DNA of 64,000 nucleotides, taken from NCBI GenBank assembly GCA_963817065.1, contig CAWFMO010000002.1, forward strand, positions 1-64,000. The letters run 5' to 3'. Position numbers and translations under genes: made by a program. Below the pieces are notes generated by a model. It saw nothing but the letters and a program-made list of their open reading frames with translations, had not been told where the DNA came from and made no database searches. Below, piece by piece: positions 45,273 through 55,902 of this stretch. Each line of letters begins with the position of its first letter. Within the stretch, counting starts at the first letter, position 1. The stretch comes from CAWFMO01 sp963817065 (GTDB lineage Bacteria; Actinomycetota; Thermoleophilia; Solirubrobacterales; 70-9).

Positions 45273-46206
45273 ACAGGGCGCTGACCGACTCGCCGTTGTG
45301 GATGCGGCGCATCGCCTCGGCCAGCGGCGCGGCCACCGACAGCACGGTCAGCTTGTCGGTGTGGTCGGCCAGCGGGATCGGCACGGTGTTGGTGCAGACG
45401 ATCTCCTCGATGTCCTTCTCGGCCGACAGCCGCTGCGATCGCGTCCGCCGGCGAACAGGCCGTGCGTGCAGGCCACCCGTACGCTGCGGACGTTGCGCTC
45501 GCGGAGCCGGGCCAGCAGCTCGAAGACCGTGCTGCCCTTGGCGATCTCGTCGTCCAGCACGATCACGTCCCGGTCGGCCACCTCGCCGATGACCGAGCTG
45601 ATCACCACCTTGTCGTCGGCGAACCGCTGCTTGGCCCCGGCCGCGACCTCGACGCCGAGCAGCCGGGCGAACGCCGCCGCCTCCTTGGCGTTGCCGAGGT
45701 CGGGCGAGACCACGACGGTGTTGCTCAGGTCGTACCCCCGGAAGTGGTGGGCCAGCTCGCGCAGCGCGTGCAGATGGTCGACCGGGATGCTGAAGAACCC
45801 GTGCACCTGCGGCGAGTGCAGGGTCATGGCCAGGATCCGGTCGGCGCCCGCGGTGGCCAGCAGGTCGGCCACCAGCCGGCCGCCGATCGAGATGCGCGGG
45901 GCGTCCTTCTTGTCGCTGCGCGCGTAGGCGTAGTGCGGCAGCACGACGGTGATCCGGCCGGCCGACGCGCCCCGCGCCGCGTCCAGCATGAAGAGCAGTT
46001 CGACCAGATTTTCCTGTACGGGCGGGACCAGCGGCTGGATCAGGAAAACGTCCCGCTCCCGGCAGTTGCCCTGCAGCTGCACCTCGATGCAGTCGTTGGC
46101 GAACCGGGACATCCGGGTGGGCAGCAGCGGCACGCCCAGGTGCTCGCAGATCTCGGCGGCCAGTTCGCGGATGGGCACTTCCGGTGAAGACGGCGATGTC
46201 GCGCAC
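45265..46206 (-). CDS. prs: Ribose-phosphate pyrophosphokinase
   Basis: About 313 residues from the GTG at 46206 (VRDIAVFTGS), in three frames with indels near 46185 and 45445. Motifs are ERDVFLIQPLVPPVQENLVELL, ITVVLPHYAYARSDKKDAPRI (catalytic flexible loop), TLHSPQVHGFFSIPVDHLHA and the PRPP loop DVIVLDDEIAKGST. It makes PRPP from ribose 5-phosphate and ATP for nucleotide, His and Trp synthesis. QP replaces the usual QS in FVIQS, as in the second actinobacterial Prs type. Confidence 0.88.
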   Translation of the reverse strand: MRDIAVFTGSAHPRTGRRDLRAPGRAAAAHPDVPVRQRLHRGAAAGQLPGAGRFPDPAAGPARTGKSGRTALHAGRGAGRVGRPDHRRAAALRLRAQRQEGRPAHLDRRPAGGRPAGHRGRRPDPGHDPALAAGARVLQHPGRPSARAARAGPPLPGVRPEQHRRGLARPRQRQGGGGVRPAARRRGRGRGQAAVRRRQGGDQLGHRRGGRPGRDRAGRRDRQGQHGLRAAGPAPRAQRPQRTGGLHARPVRRRTRSQRLSAEKDIEEIVCTNTVPIPLADHTDKLTVLSVAAPLAEAMRRIHNGESVSALFT

Positions 46207-46275
46207 GGCCCCAACCCTAAGAGGCCCGGACGGGACACCCGCGAGCGACCTTGGGTTGTTCGCTAGCGTGTGCCC

Positions 46276-47120
46276 ATGAACGGACTTGCCGTGGCCTGCC
46301 GCCGGGTGGTGCACATCTATCGCGCCGAGGCCGGCGACGTGGTGGCGCTGGCCGGCGTCGACCTGTCCATCGCGCCGGGCGAGACGCTCGCGCTGGTCGG
46401 CCCGTCCGGCTCCGGCAAGTCGACGCTGATCGCGCTGCTGGCCGGGCTGATGCGGCCGTCCGCCGGGCGGATCAACATCGGCACGTACGACATGGGCAAG
46501 CTCTCCGACGCCGAGGTCTCCCGGCTGCGCGGCACCGAGATCGGCGTGGTCCTGCAGGGCGCGGCGCGCAACCTGCTGCCGTACGCGACGCTGCACCGCA
46601 ACATCTGGCTGGCCCAGCGCCGCGCCGCGCACACCCGCGGCATCACGCTGGACGACCCGGACCGCATCCTCGACCTGGTCGGGCTGCCCGGCCAGGGCCG
46701 GTCCACGGCTGGCCGACCTGACCCCCGGCGCCCGGCAGCGGGCCGCGCTGGCCGTCGGCATCGCCGCCGGCCCGGGCCTGCTGCTGGTCGACGAGCCGAC
46801 CAGCCGGCTCGACACCGCACGGCCGCGACGAGGTGCTGGCCGCGATGGAGACGGTCAACGCGGAACGCCAGACCACGATCGTGGTGGTCACCCACGACAA
46901 CGAGGTCGGCGCGCGGCTGGGCCGGGCGGTCACCATCCGCGACGGCCGGGTCGGCGCCGAGGGCCGCGACGGGCAGGACTTCGCGGTGGTCGCCGGCGAC
47001 GGCACCGTGCAGCTGCCGCCGGAGGTGCTGGGCAGCTACCCGCCCGGCACGCTCTTCACCGTCCAGCACGTCGACGGCGAGGTCACCCTGGTCCCCGGCG
47101 GCGCCGAGCCGGCCGCTTAG
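46276..47120 (+). CDS. ABC transporter ATP-binding protein (LolD/MacB-like)
   Basis: About 281 residues from the ATG at 46276 (an in-frame GTG is at 46270). Walker A GPSGSGKST, Q-loop VVLQGAARN, Walker B LLLVDEPTSRLD and H-loop VVVTHDNEVGA. The signature is degenerate (LTPGARQRAAL in place of LSGGQ). Two indels at about 46700 and 46815. The last 60 residues extend past a normal ATPase. No permease gene follows on the plus strand; the partner may be the two minus-strand FtsX-like permeases, though those also have their own ATPase. Confidence 0.82.
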
Positions 47121-47588
47121 CCTGCCGAGGAGCAACAGCAGGGAGAGGTAGAAGACCGGGGGCAGCAGACCCAGACCCACCCCGGCGAGTACGAGGCTGC
47201 GGCTCACCTCGGGCATCTCGCGTCTCGTGCTGAGCGTGAGCACGCCGAGGACGACCGCGATGACGCCGAGCACCGGGCCCATCGCTGACGAGAAGCTGAC
47301 CGGGACGGCCGCGATGCCCAACGTGAGGACCAGCCCGGCCAGCACTCCGTTCGAGATCGGTGATTCCGGCGCCGGCGGCGATGCCGGCTCGACCTCGGGA
47401 CGGGCCGGCGCGGGCAGATCGTCGACGATCTGGTCGAGCTCGATCCGGGTACGGGCGGCGTACGCGGCCGACACCCGATCGCCGAGCTCGTCCAGGCTCA
47501 ACCGGCCCTCGACGGTCGCGTGCTGCAGGTGAGCGACGACACGCTCACGCTCAGCGTCCGACACGCGAATCCGGCCGAGGTCGTTCAT
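47117..47588 (-). CDS. DUF1707 membrane protein
   Basis: About 155 residues. The N-terminal DUF1707 domain is complete: IRVSDAERERVVAHLQHATVEGRLSLDELGDRVSAAYAARTRIEL followed by a DDLP motif (sequence split here as IRVSDAERERVV, GRLSLDELGDRV). A Pro/Glu linker and two or three membrane spans follow (LAGLVLTLGIAAVPVSF, GVIAVVLGVLTL, VLAGVGLGLLPPVFYL). The start is at 47588. The stop is unclear; an indel near 47140 would place it at 47117, just overlapping the convergent ATPase gene. DUF1707 proteins are common in actinobacteria and of unknown function. Confidence 0.78.
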
Positions 47589-47626
47589 CGGTGCAGCTTA
47601 GCCAGCCGCCACCAGGGCGACAGGGC

Positions 47627-48281
47627 TCAGCCGCGGGCCCAGTCGCCCGGCCGTCGACCAGGTGCAGCTCGCGGTCGCAGGCGGCCGCCGCCTCCGGGTC
47701 GTGGGTGGCGAAGACGACGGCGGCGCCCCGGTCCGCCTCGGCGCGCAGCAGCTCGATCACCCGCTGCCGGTTGGCCGCGTCCAGCTCGCTGGTGACCTCG
47801 TCGGCCAGCAGCACGTCGCCGCGCAGGGCCAGGCCGCGGGCGATCGCCGTACGCTGCTGCTGCCCGCCGGACAGCTCCTCGATCAGCTGGTCGCCGTGCC
47901 CGGACAGGCCGACCCGCTCCAGCGACTCGGCCGTGCCGCGGCGGGCCTCGGCGGGCGTGCCGCCGGTGGCGATCATCGCGACCGCGATGTTCTCGGCCGC
48001 GGTCAGGATCGCGGCCAGCCCGTTGTCCTGCGGGATCAGCACCACGCCCAGCGACACCGCGTGGTCGCGGTCGCCCAGCGGCTCGCCGTCGATCAGCACC
48101 CGGCCGTGCACCGGCGGCAGCAGACCGGCCATCGCGGCCAGCAGCGTGGTCTTGCCCGCGCCGGACGGTGCCGGTCACCGCCAGCATCTCCCCCGGCCGC
48201 ACCGCCACCGAGACGTCCCGCAGCACCGGCTCCCCGGCGCCGTAGGCGATCGACGCGTTCTCGACGGTCGAGCGTTCTCAT
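47627..48281 (-). CDS. ABC transporter ATP-binding protein of the FtsX-permease operon
   Basis: About 218 residues; the start ATG at 48281 overlaps the permease stop (ATGA). After fixing indels near 48270 and 48165 it reads VENASIAYGAGEPVL, then a P-loop, then Q-loop VVLIPQDNGL, signature ELSGGQQQRTAIARGLA, Walker B VLLADEVTSELD and H-loop VVFATHDPEA. DEVT replaces the usual DEPT. It should power the two large permeases upstream. Confidence 0.82.
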
Positions 48282-51200
48282 GCGATCTCCTTCGTGGGTA
48301 CGCCGGCCGGTGACGAACGCGACCCCGGCCAGGACGACCAGCACCGCCAGGCCCACGCCAGGGCGACGCGACCGGACGCCGGGGCCAGCCGGGCAGCGGC
48401 AGCGGGGCGGGTCGAGCCCGGCGAGCGGCAGCGCCCAGCCGGTCAGCCGCCAGGGATCAGCGCGATGAGCAGGCCGGCCAGCACGGCCGCGAGGCCACCA
48501 GCACCGGGTACGTCCACAGTGTCGCCCGGCTCAGCGCGGCCCGGCCCAGCCCCTGGGCGCGCAGCGCCGACAGGTCCTCGACCCGGCGGGCCCGGTCGAC
48601 CGCCGCGGCCAGCACCAGCGCGCCGGCCGCCAGCGCGGTCGCCAGGCACGCCGGCCAGCACGTAGAACCACAGCGCCAGCGCCGGGCCCTGCTCGTCGAG
48701 CTGGGCCCGCAGCTGGGCCGCGGTCACGTCGTCGACGACCACCAGCCCGGCTCGGCCAGCCGGTCCAGCACGTCGGCCGGCGCCCGGGCGCGACAGCCAG
48801 ACCTGGGGCGCGACCGACGTCCGCGCGTCGGTGGCCAGGCGGTCCGGGTACTCCAGGTCGGCCAGGGCCGCGCCGGTGCCGAGCCGGGGCACCGCGGGCA
48901 GGTCGGCCGACCGGTGGTGACCGGGATCGGCCGGCCGTCGAATCCGGTGACGAACCGCAGCCCGCGCCGCGCCGGACGTCGGCCACCGGCAGCGGGTACG
49001 GCGCGTCGACCGGCTGGATCCAGGCGCCGCCGGGCAGGCCGGCCGAGCCCGTCAGGTCGATCCGCAGGCCGTCGGGGGCGGCGGCGATCGAGACGCCCTC
49101 GTCGGACACCCGCCAGCGGGCCGGCGTCGCGCGACCTGCGCCGGCGGCACGGGCGTCCCGGCCGCGGGTTGACGATCCGCAGCCCGCGGATGGTGACCTG
49201 GCCGGTGACGCCGGTGACGCCCGGATCGGTGGCGAGCTCGATGCCGTTGAGCCGGCAGCCGTCCCGGCACATCGCGGCACCCGCTGCTGGTAGGTGAACG
49301 GCCCGGTCGATCAGCGTCGCCCAGCCGCACGGTGACCTCGCCGAGCCCGGTGACCGAGGACAGCGACGACGCTGCAGGCGCAGCGGCTTGCCCAGGTCCA
49401 GGCCGGTGGCCGGTGACGTCGAGGGTGATGTCCTGGCCGGGGAAGACGACCGGCGGGCCCGCGGCCGGGTGCAGCTTGCGGCGCCAGCCGCGGCCGGGTC
49501 GGGCGCGTCCGGCGGGCCAGGTCGCCACCGCGGCCAGCCGGCTGGTGTCCAGGGCGAGACCGGGCGGCCTCCTGCGGGCCGCTGCCGGGCATCCGGACGG
49601 CCGCCATCGCGAAGTCGCCGTCCGGGTCGACCGTCGCGGACCGCGGTGAGCAGTTGGGCGCGGCTGACCGGCTCCGACGGTGACCACCCGGTCGGCGCCG
49701 ATGCCGAGCTCGGACGCGACCACCCGGCCCTGGGCGGCCACGTCGACCGCGCAGGCGGCGTAGCCGGCCACCGCGACCGCGGCGACCAGCAGGGTGAACA
49801 GGCGGGCCGCGCCGGGCCGGCGGGACAGCTGGAAGCCGGCCAGGGCGACGCCCGAGCCGGCCCTGGCGCAGGGCCCGCACGGCGGACCGGGTGATCGATC
49901 GGCAGCAGCGGCCCGGGCGGCCAGCAGGGCCAGGGCCAGGACGAGGAACGCCGGCGCGAAGGTGCCGACGCCGGTCAGCCGGCCGTCGGTGACCAGCAGC
50001 TGGACGACGGCGACGACGGCGAGGACCAGCACCGCGGCCTCGACGGCCAGCGCGCGCACGCCCGCGGTCACCGCCGGCGCCGCGGCGCAGCAGCTCGGCG
50101 ACCGGGCTGAGCAGCTGCCGGCGCTGGGCCAGCACGGCGGCCAGCACCGCGGCCAGGGCGGCCAGCGGGGCGTACCGCAGCGAGGCCAGGCCGGGCGCCG
50201 CGCCGACCCCCGGGAACCGCGCCGCCGCGATCAGGTTGACCAGCAGCTGACCGGCCAGGCAGCCGGCGATCGCGCCGGCCACGATGGCGACCAGGCTCTC
50301 GCCGGTGGCCAGCCACCAGCGGGCCCACCAGCGGGCGCCGCGCAGGGCGACCACGGCCAGCTCCGGCCGGCGGCCCTCGGTGCCGTAGCCGACCGCCAGG
50401 AAGATGCTCAGGCAGGCGAGCAGCACCAGCGGCACCGCGAGCACCGGGACGATCAGCCGGGCGGTCGACCCGGCCGGCGTCGATCCGGTCCAGCAGGCGC
50501 GGGATGCCGGTCCGGAGCGTGACGTCCGAGCCGAGCCGGCCGGCGGTCGCGGTGAGCGCTGGCCAGCCCGGTACGCAGCGCGCCGCAGGTTGTCCACCCG
50601 CAGGGCCTCGGGGCGGGCCCGGCCGTCGATCGACACCTGCGTGGTGCCGTGGTCCATCGCGGCCATCGTGGCTGAAGTCGGTGAACACCGGCTCGCCCGG
50701 ACGGTCGCCGGAGTCCCGGGCGAAGTAGCCGTGCGTGCCCCAGTAGGTCTCGCCGGGATCGCGCGCGCCGGTAGACGCCGACCACGGTGAGCGGTTTCGG
50801 CGCCCCGCCGGCCTCGAACCTCGGGGTCTGCGGATCGGAGCTGAAGGTGGCGAAGGTCAGCGTGACCGGGTCGCCGGCGGCCAGCGAGAGCCGCCGGGCG
50901 GTCTGCTCGCCGATGACCACCTCGCCCTCGCCGATCAGGCAGCGGCCGCCGACCATGGACAGGTGCGGGCAGGCGTCCTGGCGGTAGACGAACCGGGAGC
51001 GCACCAGCACGGTCGGCTCGATGCCGATGGTGGGGTATTCGGCGGCGTACACGTAGTCGAAGCCGGGCAGGCCGATCAGGGCGGTGCCGATGTCCGTGAA
51101 GTTGATCGCCTCCCCGTCCGGCTCCAGCTCGGAGGAGTTGCGGTCGTTCTGCAGGCCGCTGACCTCGAAGCCGCGTTCGTCGGGCACCGCGGTCCGGACC

Positions 51201-51343
51201 TGCCCGGCGGCGACGGCCCGGTCGACCGCCCGCAGGTAGGCCGGAGCCGCGACCGCCGCCGCCACCGCGAACAGCGCCAGCAGGGCGAGCGTGACGGCCT
51301 GCCCGCGCCGGGCCCAGACCATGGCCAGCACCAGCGAGATCAT
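48278..51343 (-). CDS. FtsX-type ABC permease, large (copy A), many frameshifts
   Basis: About 1020 residues in many frames. It starts MISLVLAMVWARRGQAVTLA with the first span at about 15-40. A long extracytoplasmic part includes YAAEYPTIGIEPTVLV and GEVVIGEQTARRLSLAAGDPV. The FtsX core has LIVPVLAVPLVLLACLSIFLA and RRPELAVVALRGA, and a second half begins RPGAARLFTLLVAAVAVAGYAA. The C-terminus has VDRARRVEDLSALRAQGLGR and a last span VLAGLLIALIPGG. The start overlaps copy B by 4 nt. Exact sequence is unreliable. Export of a lipid, peptide or drug is possible; substrate unknown. Confidence 0.75.
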
Positions 51344-54300
51344 CGGTCACCCCCGCGCAGCCGCCGGACCAGGGGCAGCACCGACAGCCAGGCCGGTCAG
51401 GCCGAGCACCAGCAGGGCGGCCAGCCCGGCCAGGGCCAGCGCGGCGCCGCCCAGCGCGCCCGGCGGCGGCGATCACCTGCCAGCCGTCGGTGAACGGCGG
51501 GGCGACCACCCGGGCCACCGGCCGGGCGACGGCCGCGGCGGCGAGCCCGCCGAGCAGTCCGGCGGCGATCAGGACGGCCAGGCCCGCGTACCCGGTGATC
51601 AGCGCCGACCGCCGGGACAGGCCCTGCAGCGCGCAGCGCGCCGCAGCTGGCCGACCTGGGCGCCCCGGTCGACCGCGGCGGCCACCGCGACGGTCGCGGC
51701 GGCCAGCAGCACCCCGATGAAGGCGGCCAGCAGCGCGAACCGGGCGGCCACCGCCGGGCCCTGCTCGGCCAGCCGCCCGGCGCGGGCGGCGACCGACTCG
51801 TCGGCCGGCCACGGTCAGGCCGCCGGCGGTCAGCGCGTCCAGGACCGGCCGGGGAGTGTCCGGGGCCAGCCACACCTGGAACGCCCCGCCCAGGTCGCTT
51901 TCCGCGGCCACCCGGCGCGCCGCGTCCAGGTCGGCCAGCAGTCCCGCGGTGCCGAGGACCGGCAGGACCGCGGCGGTGCCGGCCACCCGGACCGGGGTGA
52001 CGCGCCGCCGAACGAGTTCAGCGCCGGGTCGGCGAACTGCCAGGCCCGCGACGGCGGCCCGGCCAGGATGATCGGCATCGGCAGCGCCGCGTCCACCGCG
52101 AAGACCTGGTTGCCGACGGTGGCGAAGCCGATGTCGTCGCGCTCCACCGCCATGGTCAGCGTGCCGTGGGCCGCGGCCAGGTCGAGGGCGGCGCCGCTGG
52201 CGCCGGACCGCCAGCGGGCGACGTCGCCGAGCTGCTCGCGGGCCGAGGATGTCCGCGGCCGGGTTCTGCTGGGTCAGCGCCTCGGACGGTCAGCCGGGCG
52301 TCGATCGGCGGCGGGCCGGGCTGGCCCCCGGCGTTCGGCGGGGTCAGCAGCGTCCAGCGGACGAACCGGCAGCCCGGCGCGGCGGTGCAGCCGCGCGACC
52401 GGGGCGGAGACGGTGTGCGTGCCGCGCGGGATCGGGCCCAGCTGCACCGGCACGGCGGCGCCGGTCGCCTCGTTCTGCAGCACCGCGGTCAGCGTCGACC
52501 GGCGCGGCCCGGGTCGTTCCGGGCCCGCAGCGACAGCCGGTCGCCGGTGATCGGCGGCAGCGGCGGCCGGCAGCGGGTTCGCGGCGAGGGCTCCGGTCAG
52601 CGCGTCCACCGGGCCGTACTCGGGGCGCCAGCGGGCGACCGCGGCCAGCCGCGGGCTGTCCACCGCCAGGATCGGCGGCGAGCTGGCCCGGTCGACGACC
52701 ACGGCCATCGCGTGCCGGCCCTCCGGGTCGGCCCGGCGGACCGCGTGCACCAGGGCGGTACGGCTGTTGGCCTGCACCGTGAGCACCCGGTCGGCGCCCA
52801 GCTCGACGGCGCTGCGTTCGGTGCCCGCGGTGCGGGTGGCCGACCAGCCGCCGGCCGCCGTGGCGAACATCGCGACCGCCACGATGACGCAGCGCGAACA
52901 CCCGGTCGGTGCCGGGCTGCCGGGAGACCTGCACGGCGGTCAGGCCGAACCGCAGCCGGCCGGCGCGCACCGCCACCGCGCCGATCCGGTCGGCGACCCG
53001 GCCGAGCAGCCGGGCCAGCAGCAGCGCCACCGCCAGCGCGACCAGGGCCGGCGCGACCAGGCCGAGGCCACCGTCCGCGTCGTCCGACGCGGGCCTGGTA
53101 GATGCCGGCCACGGCGACCGCGAGCAGGCCGAGGTCGGCCACGTCGGCCCGCCAGTCGCCGGCGCCCGGACGGCACCCGGCGCAGCAGCACCGCCACCGG
53201 CTGCCGCAGCACCACGACCTCGACCAGGGTCAGCACCAGCAGGCCGCCGGCCAGCACGGCGGCCGACCGCGGCGCCGGACAGCCCCAGGGCGTCGGTGAA
53301 CTCGGTGTCGCACGCGGCACCGGGCCGGCCAGCGAGCCGGGCCAGCAGGTAGCCCGAGCGGCGCGCCGAGCATCGCGCCGGCCAGCAGCGGCACCAGGTG
53401 CTGGCCGACGGTCAGCCGCAGCATCCCGAGCCGGCTGCTGCCGCGCAGCTTGAGCAGGGCGGCGTCGCCCCGGCGGTCGCGGCCGGTGTACCGGCCGGCC
53501 AGCCCGATCGCGAACCAGGCCAGGACCAGGATCTGGATCATGGCGACCAGGACGCCACGCTCGATCGTCGACCGGTCCCGGGCGATGGTGTCGCAGGACC
53601 TGGCCGGTCGGGTTCGACCAGTCGCAGCTGCTGCCGGCCCATCTCCAGGTCGGCCGCGCGCAACGCGCCGCCGAGGTCGTAGCCGTCGTCCCCGCGGATC
53701 AGCGAGTCCGGGACGGTCACGTCGTACGCCAGGGTCGGGCTCGCCCAGCGCCGGCGCGGTGAACGTCTCCAGCGGGGTGAACACCGGGTCCAGCCCGCCG
53801 TGCCGGCCCGGAACAGCTCGTTGCTCCAGTAGGCCCCGGCCGGGTCGGCGATCTCGTACAGCGCCGTGATCCGCAGGTGCAGCGGTTCGGTGTTCGGCGA
53901 GGCCCGCACCATCACCTCGTCGCCGACGTCCAGGCCGAGCTGCTGCGCCGTGTTACGGGTCATCGCGGCCTCGGCGGCGGCCGCCGGGCAGGCGCCGGTC
54001 AGCCGCACATGCCCGCACAGATCGTCGCGGTAGTCGACGCCCATGGTCAGGCCGGCGCCGTCGACCAGCACGGTCATCGCCTGGGTCAGGCCGAGCGTGG
54101 GGTCGGCGTCGCGGACCGGCAGCTCGGCGCGGACGGCGGCGGCGAACGAGTCCAGCGCGGCCCGCGGATCGCCGCCGGTGACGACGATCTTGCGGACCGA
54201 GACGGTGCGCTGCCCGGCCGGCGCGGCGGCCACGTCGGCGGCCGCGGCCCGGGCCGATGCCGCGACGCCGTACCAGGGGCCGGCGGCGGCCACCGCGGCG

Positions 54301-54377
54301 GCCAGCGCGGTGAGCACGAGCACGGTGACGGCCTGGGCGGTCCGGGTGCGGACGGCGCCGATGATCAGCGCGAACAT
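51340..54377 (-). CDS. FtsX-type ABC permease, large (copy B), many frameshifts
   Basis: About 1010 residues. It starts MFALIIGAVRTRTAQAVTVLVLTALAAAVA, one span, then an extracytoplasmic domain (TLGLTQAMTVLVDGAG, DDLCGHVRLTGACPAAAAEA, TAQQLGLDVGDEVMVR). The FtsX core has MIQILVLAWFAIGLAGRYTG, LLKLRGSSRLGMLRLTVGQ, and the second half SRQPGTDRVFAL with LGADRVLTVQANS. The C-terminal region (VLGTAGLLADLDAARRVAAES, FQVWLAPDTPRPVLDAL) matches the same part of copy A, so the two are tandem paralogues. It is the first gene of the operon B-A-ATPase. Confidence 0.75.
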
Positions 54378-54399
54378 CCGGACCCTCCCCCGCCGATGA

Positions 54400-55431
54400 T
54401 CAGGAAGGGAGGTTACCCGTCACAGCCAGCTCGCGGTGCTTCAGGTACCAGTAGAGACCCGCCGGCGGTGACCACGATGACCAGCGTGCTGAGCACGAAA
54501 CCCCAGTACTTCTCATATCCGGGGTACGGCAGGTTCTGCCCGAAGTATCCGGTCACCGCGGTCGGCACCGCGATGATCGCGGCCCAGGCCGCCAGCTTGC
54601 GGGTGATGTCGTTGAGCGAGTTGCTCTGCTCGTTGAGATCGGCCTCGAGCAGGCTGTTGATCCGGTCCACGGCGTGCTCGATGGCGTCGTTGGCCCGCCG
54701 GGCCTGGTCGTCGACGTCCCGGTAGTACGGCACCAGGTGCTCGTCGATGAGCTTGGTGTCCGATCGCAGCACCGTGCCGATCACGTCCGGCATCGGGGCC
54801 AGCACGCGCCGGCGCAGGTTGGCGAGCATCCGGCGCAGCGCGAACCCGTGCTGCGGACGCCGCCGCGGCGCGCCGCCCTCGCTCCAGCATCTCGTCCTCG
54901 GGCTGGTCCATCGCCTCGTCGAGCCGGCGGGCGGCGGCGAACTGCCCGTCCACCACGACGTCGAGCATGCCGTAGACCAGGAAGCCGACGCCGCCGGTCG
55001 CGGCCAGGCCGTCGTCGGCGTCCCAGCGCTGCTTGAGCAGGTCGAGATCACCCGGCGACTTGTGCACGGTGATCAGCGCCCGGTCGGGTGATGAACGCGC
55101 TGATCTCGATCTTGCTCAGGGCCGGCGCCGGGCCGTCGGTGGAGACCTGGACGGCGTACACGTTCATGAACAGGTGCTCGGGATAACGGTCCAGCTTGGG
55201 CCGCTGATGGTCCTCCACGGCGTCCTCGACGGCCAGCGGGTGCAGGTGGAACTCCGCCTGGATGGCCTGCATATCGGCCATGTCCGGGTCGAACAGGTCG
55301 AGCCAGAGCACCGCATCGGGATGCCGCGCCAGCAGGTCCTCGGTCTCGTCGGCCCGGAAACCCTCGGCGATCACCTTGCCGCCCTGGTAGAGGCGGGTGT
55401 TCGTCGGGCATTTGGGCACTGTGATCGTCAC
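54400..55431 (-). CDS. corA: CorA-family divalent cation transporter with GQN motif
   Basis: About 340 residues from the GTG at 55431 (VTITVPKC), with indels near 55085, 54875 and 54465. The cytoplasmic domain includes LWLDLFDPDMADMQAIQAEFHLHPLAVEDAVEDHQRPKLD (quoted in pieces: LHPLAVEDAVEDHQRPKLD). Then come a long stalk helix (INSLLEADLNEQSNSLNDIT) and two spans, AAWAAIIAVPTAVTGYFGQN and WGFVLSTLVIVVTAGG, with a basic tail LYWYLKHREL. The pore-loop motif is GQN where most CorA proteins have GMN. Mg2+ transport is likely; the variant may change ion choice. Confidence 0.83.
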
Positions 55432-55481
55432 CCCACATTCATACCCACTAAAAGTGGCTGCCGGTGGAGTACTTTTCCGAC

Positions 55482-55899
55482 ATGCCTTCGTGGAACGACA
55501 ACGTCATCGAGACCTTCCGCGCGAACGACGGCGTGGCCTGGGGCCCGTGGGAAGGCAAGACGATGGTGCTGCTGCACACCATCGGCCCGAAATCCGGCAC
55601 CGAGTACGTGAACCCACTGGTCGCCGCGCCCGAGGGGGACGGTTACGTGGTCTGCGCGAGCATGGGCGGCGCGCCCGAACGACCCGCAGTGGGTCAGCGC
55701 CCTGGAGCAGGCGACCGGCCCGGCGACCGTGGAGATCGGCACGGAGACGGTGAAGGCCGACTACACCGTCGTCCGCCCCGGCGATCCCGACTGGGAACGG
55801 CTCTACGGCGTCTGGAAGGCGTACTGGCCGGCCGCCGCGGAGTACGAGACGAAGACCGACCGCAAGTTCCCGGTCGTGCGGATCCAGGTCCGGGACTGA
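55482..55899 (+). CDS. F420-dependent nitroreductase-family protein (Ddn-like)
   Basis: About 139 residues from the ATG at 55482; an in-frame GTG at 55464 is an alternative. WNDNVIETFRANDG, MVLLHTIGPKSGTEYVNPL and YVVCASMGG are hallmarks of the deazaflavin-dependent nitroreductase family, where the K-S-G segment lies at the F420 site. An indel at about 55678 must be corrected to give NDPQWVSALEQATGPATVEIG and the final PVVRIQVRD. It precedes the LLM oxidoreductase by 3 nt. Confidence 0.85.
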
Positions 55900-55902
55900 C
55901 GC

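Noticed and set aside
45462..46187. 241-residue plus-strand frame opposite prs
   Set aside because: Its composition is that of an antisense shadow and prs motifs fit the minus strand.
49311..51986. Long 891-residue minus-strand frame
   Set aside because: It mixes the frames of two permeases and antisense-like Gly/Arg/Pro text; the real genes are the two permeases with indels.
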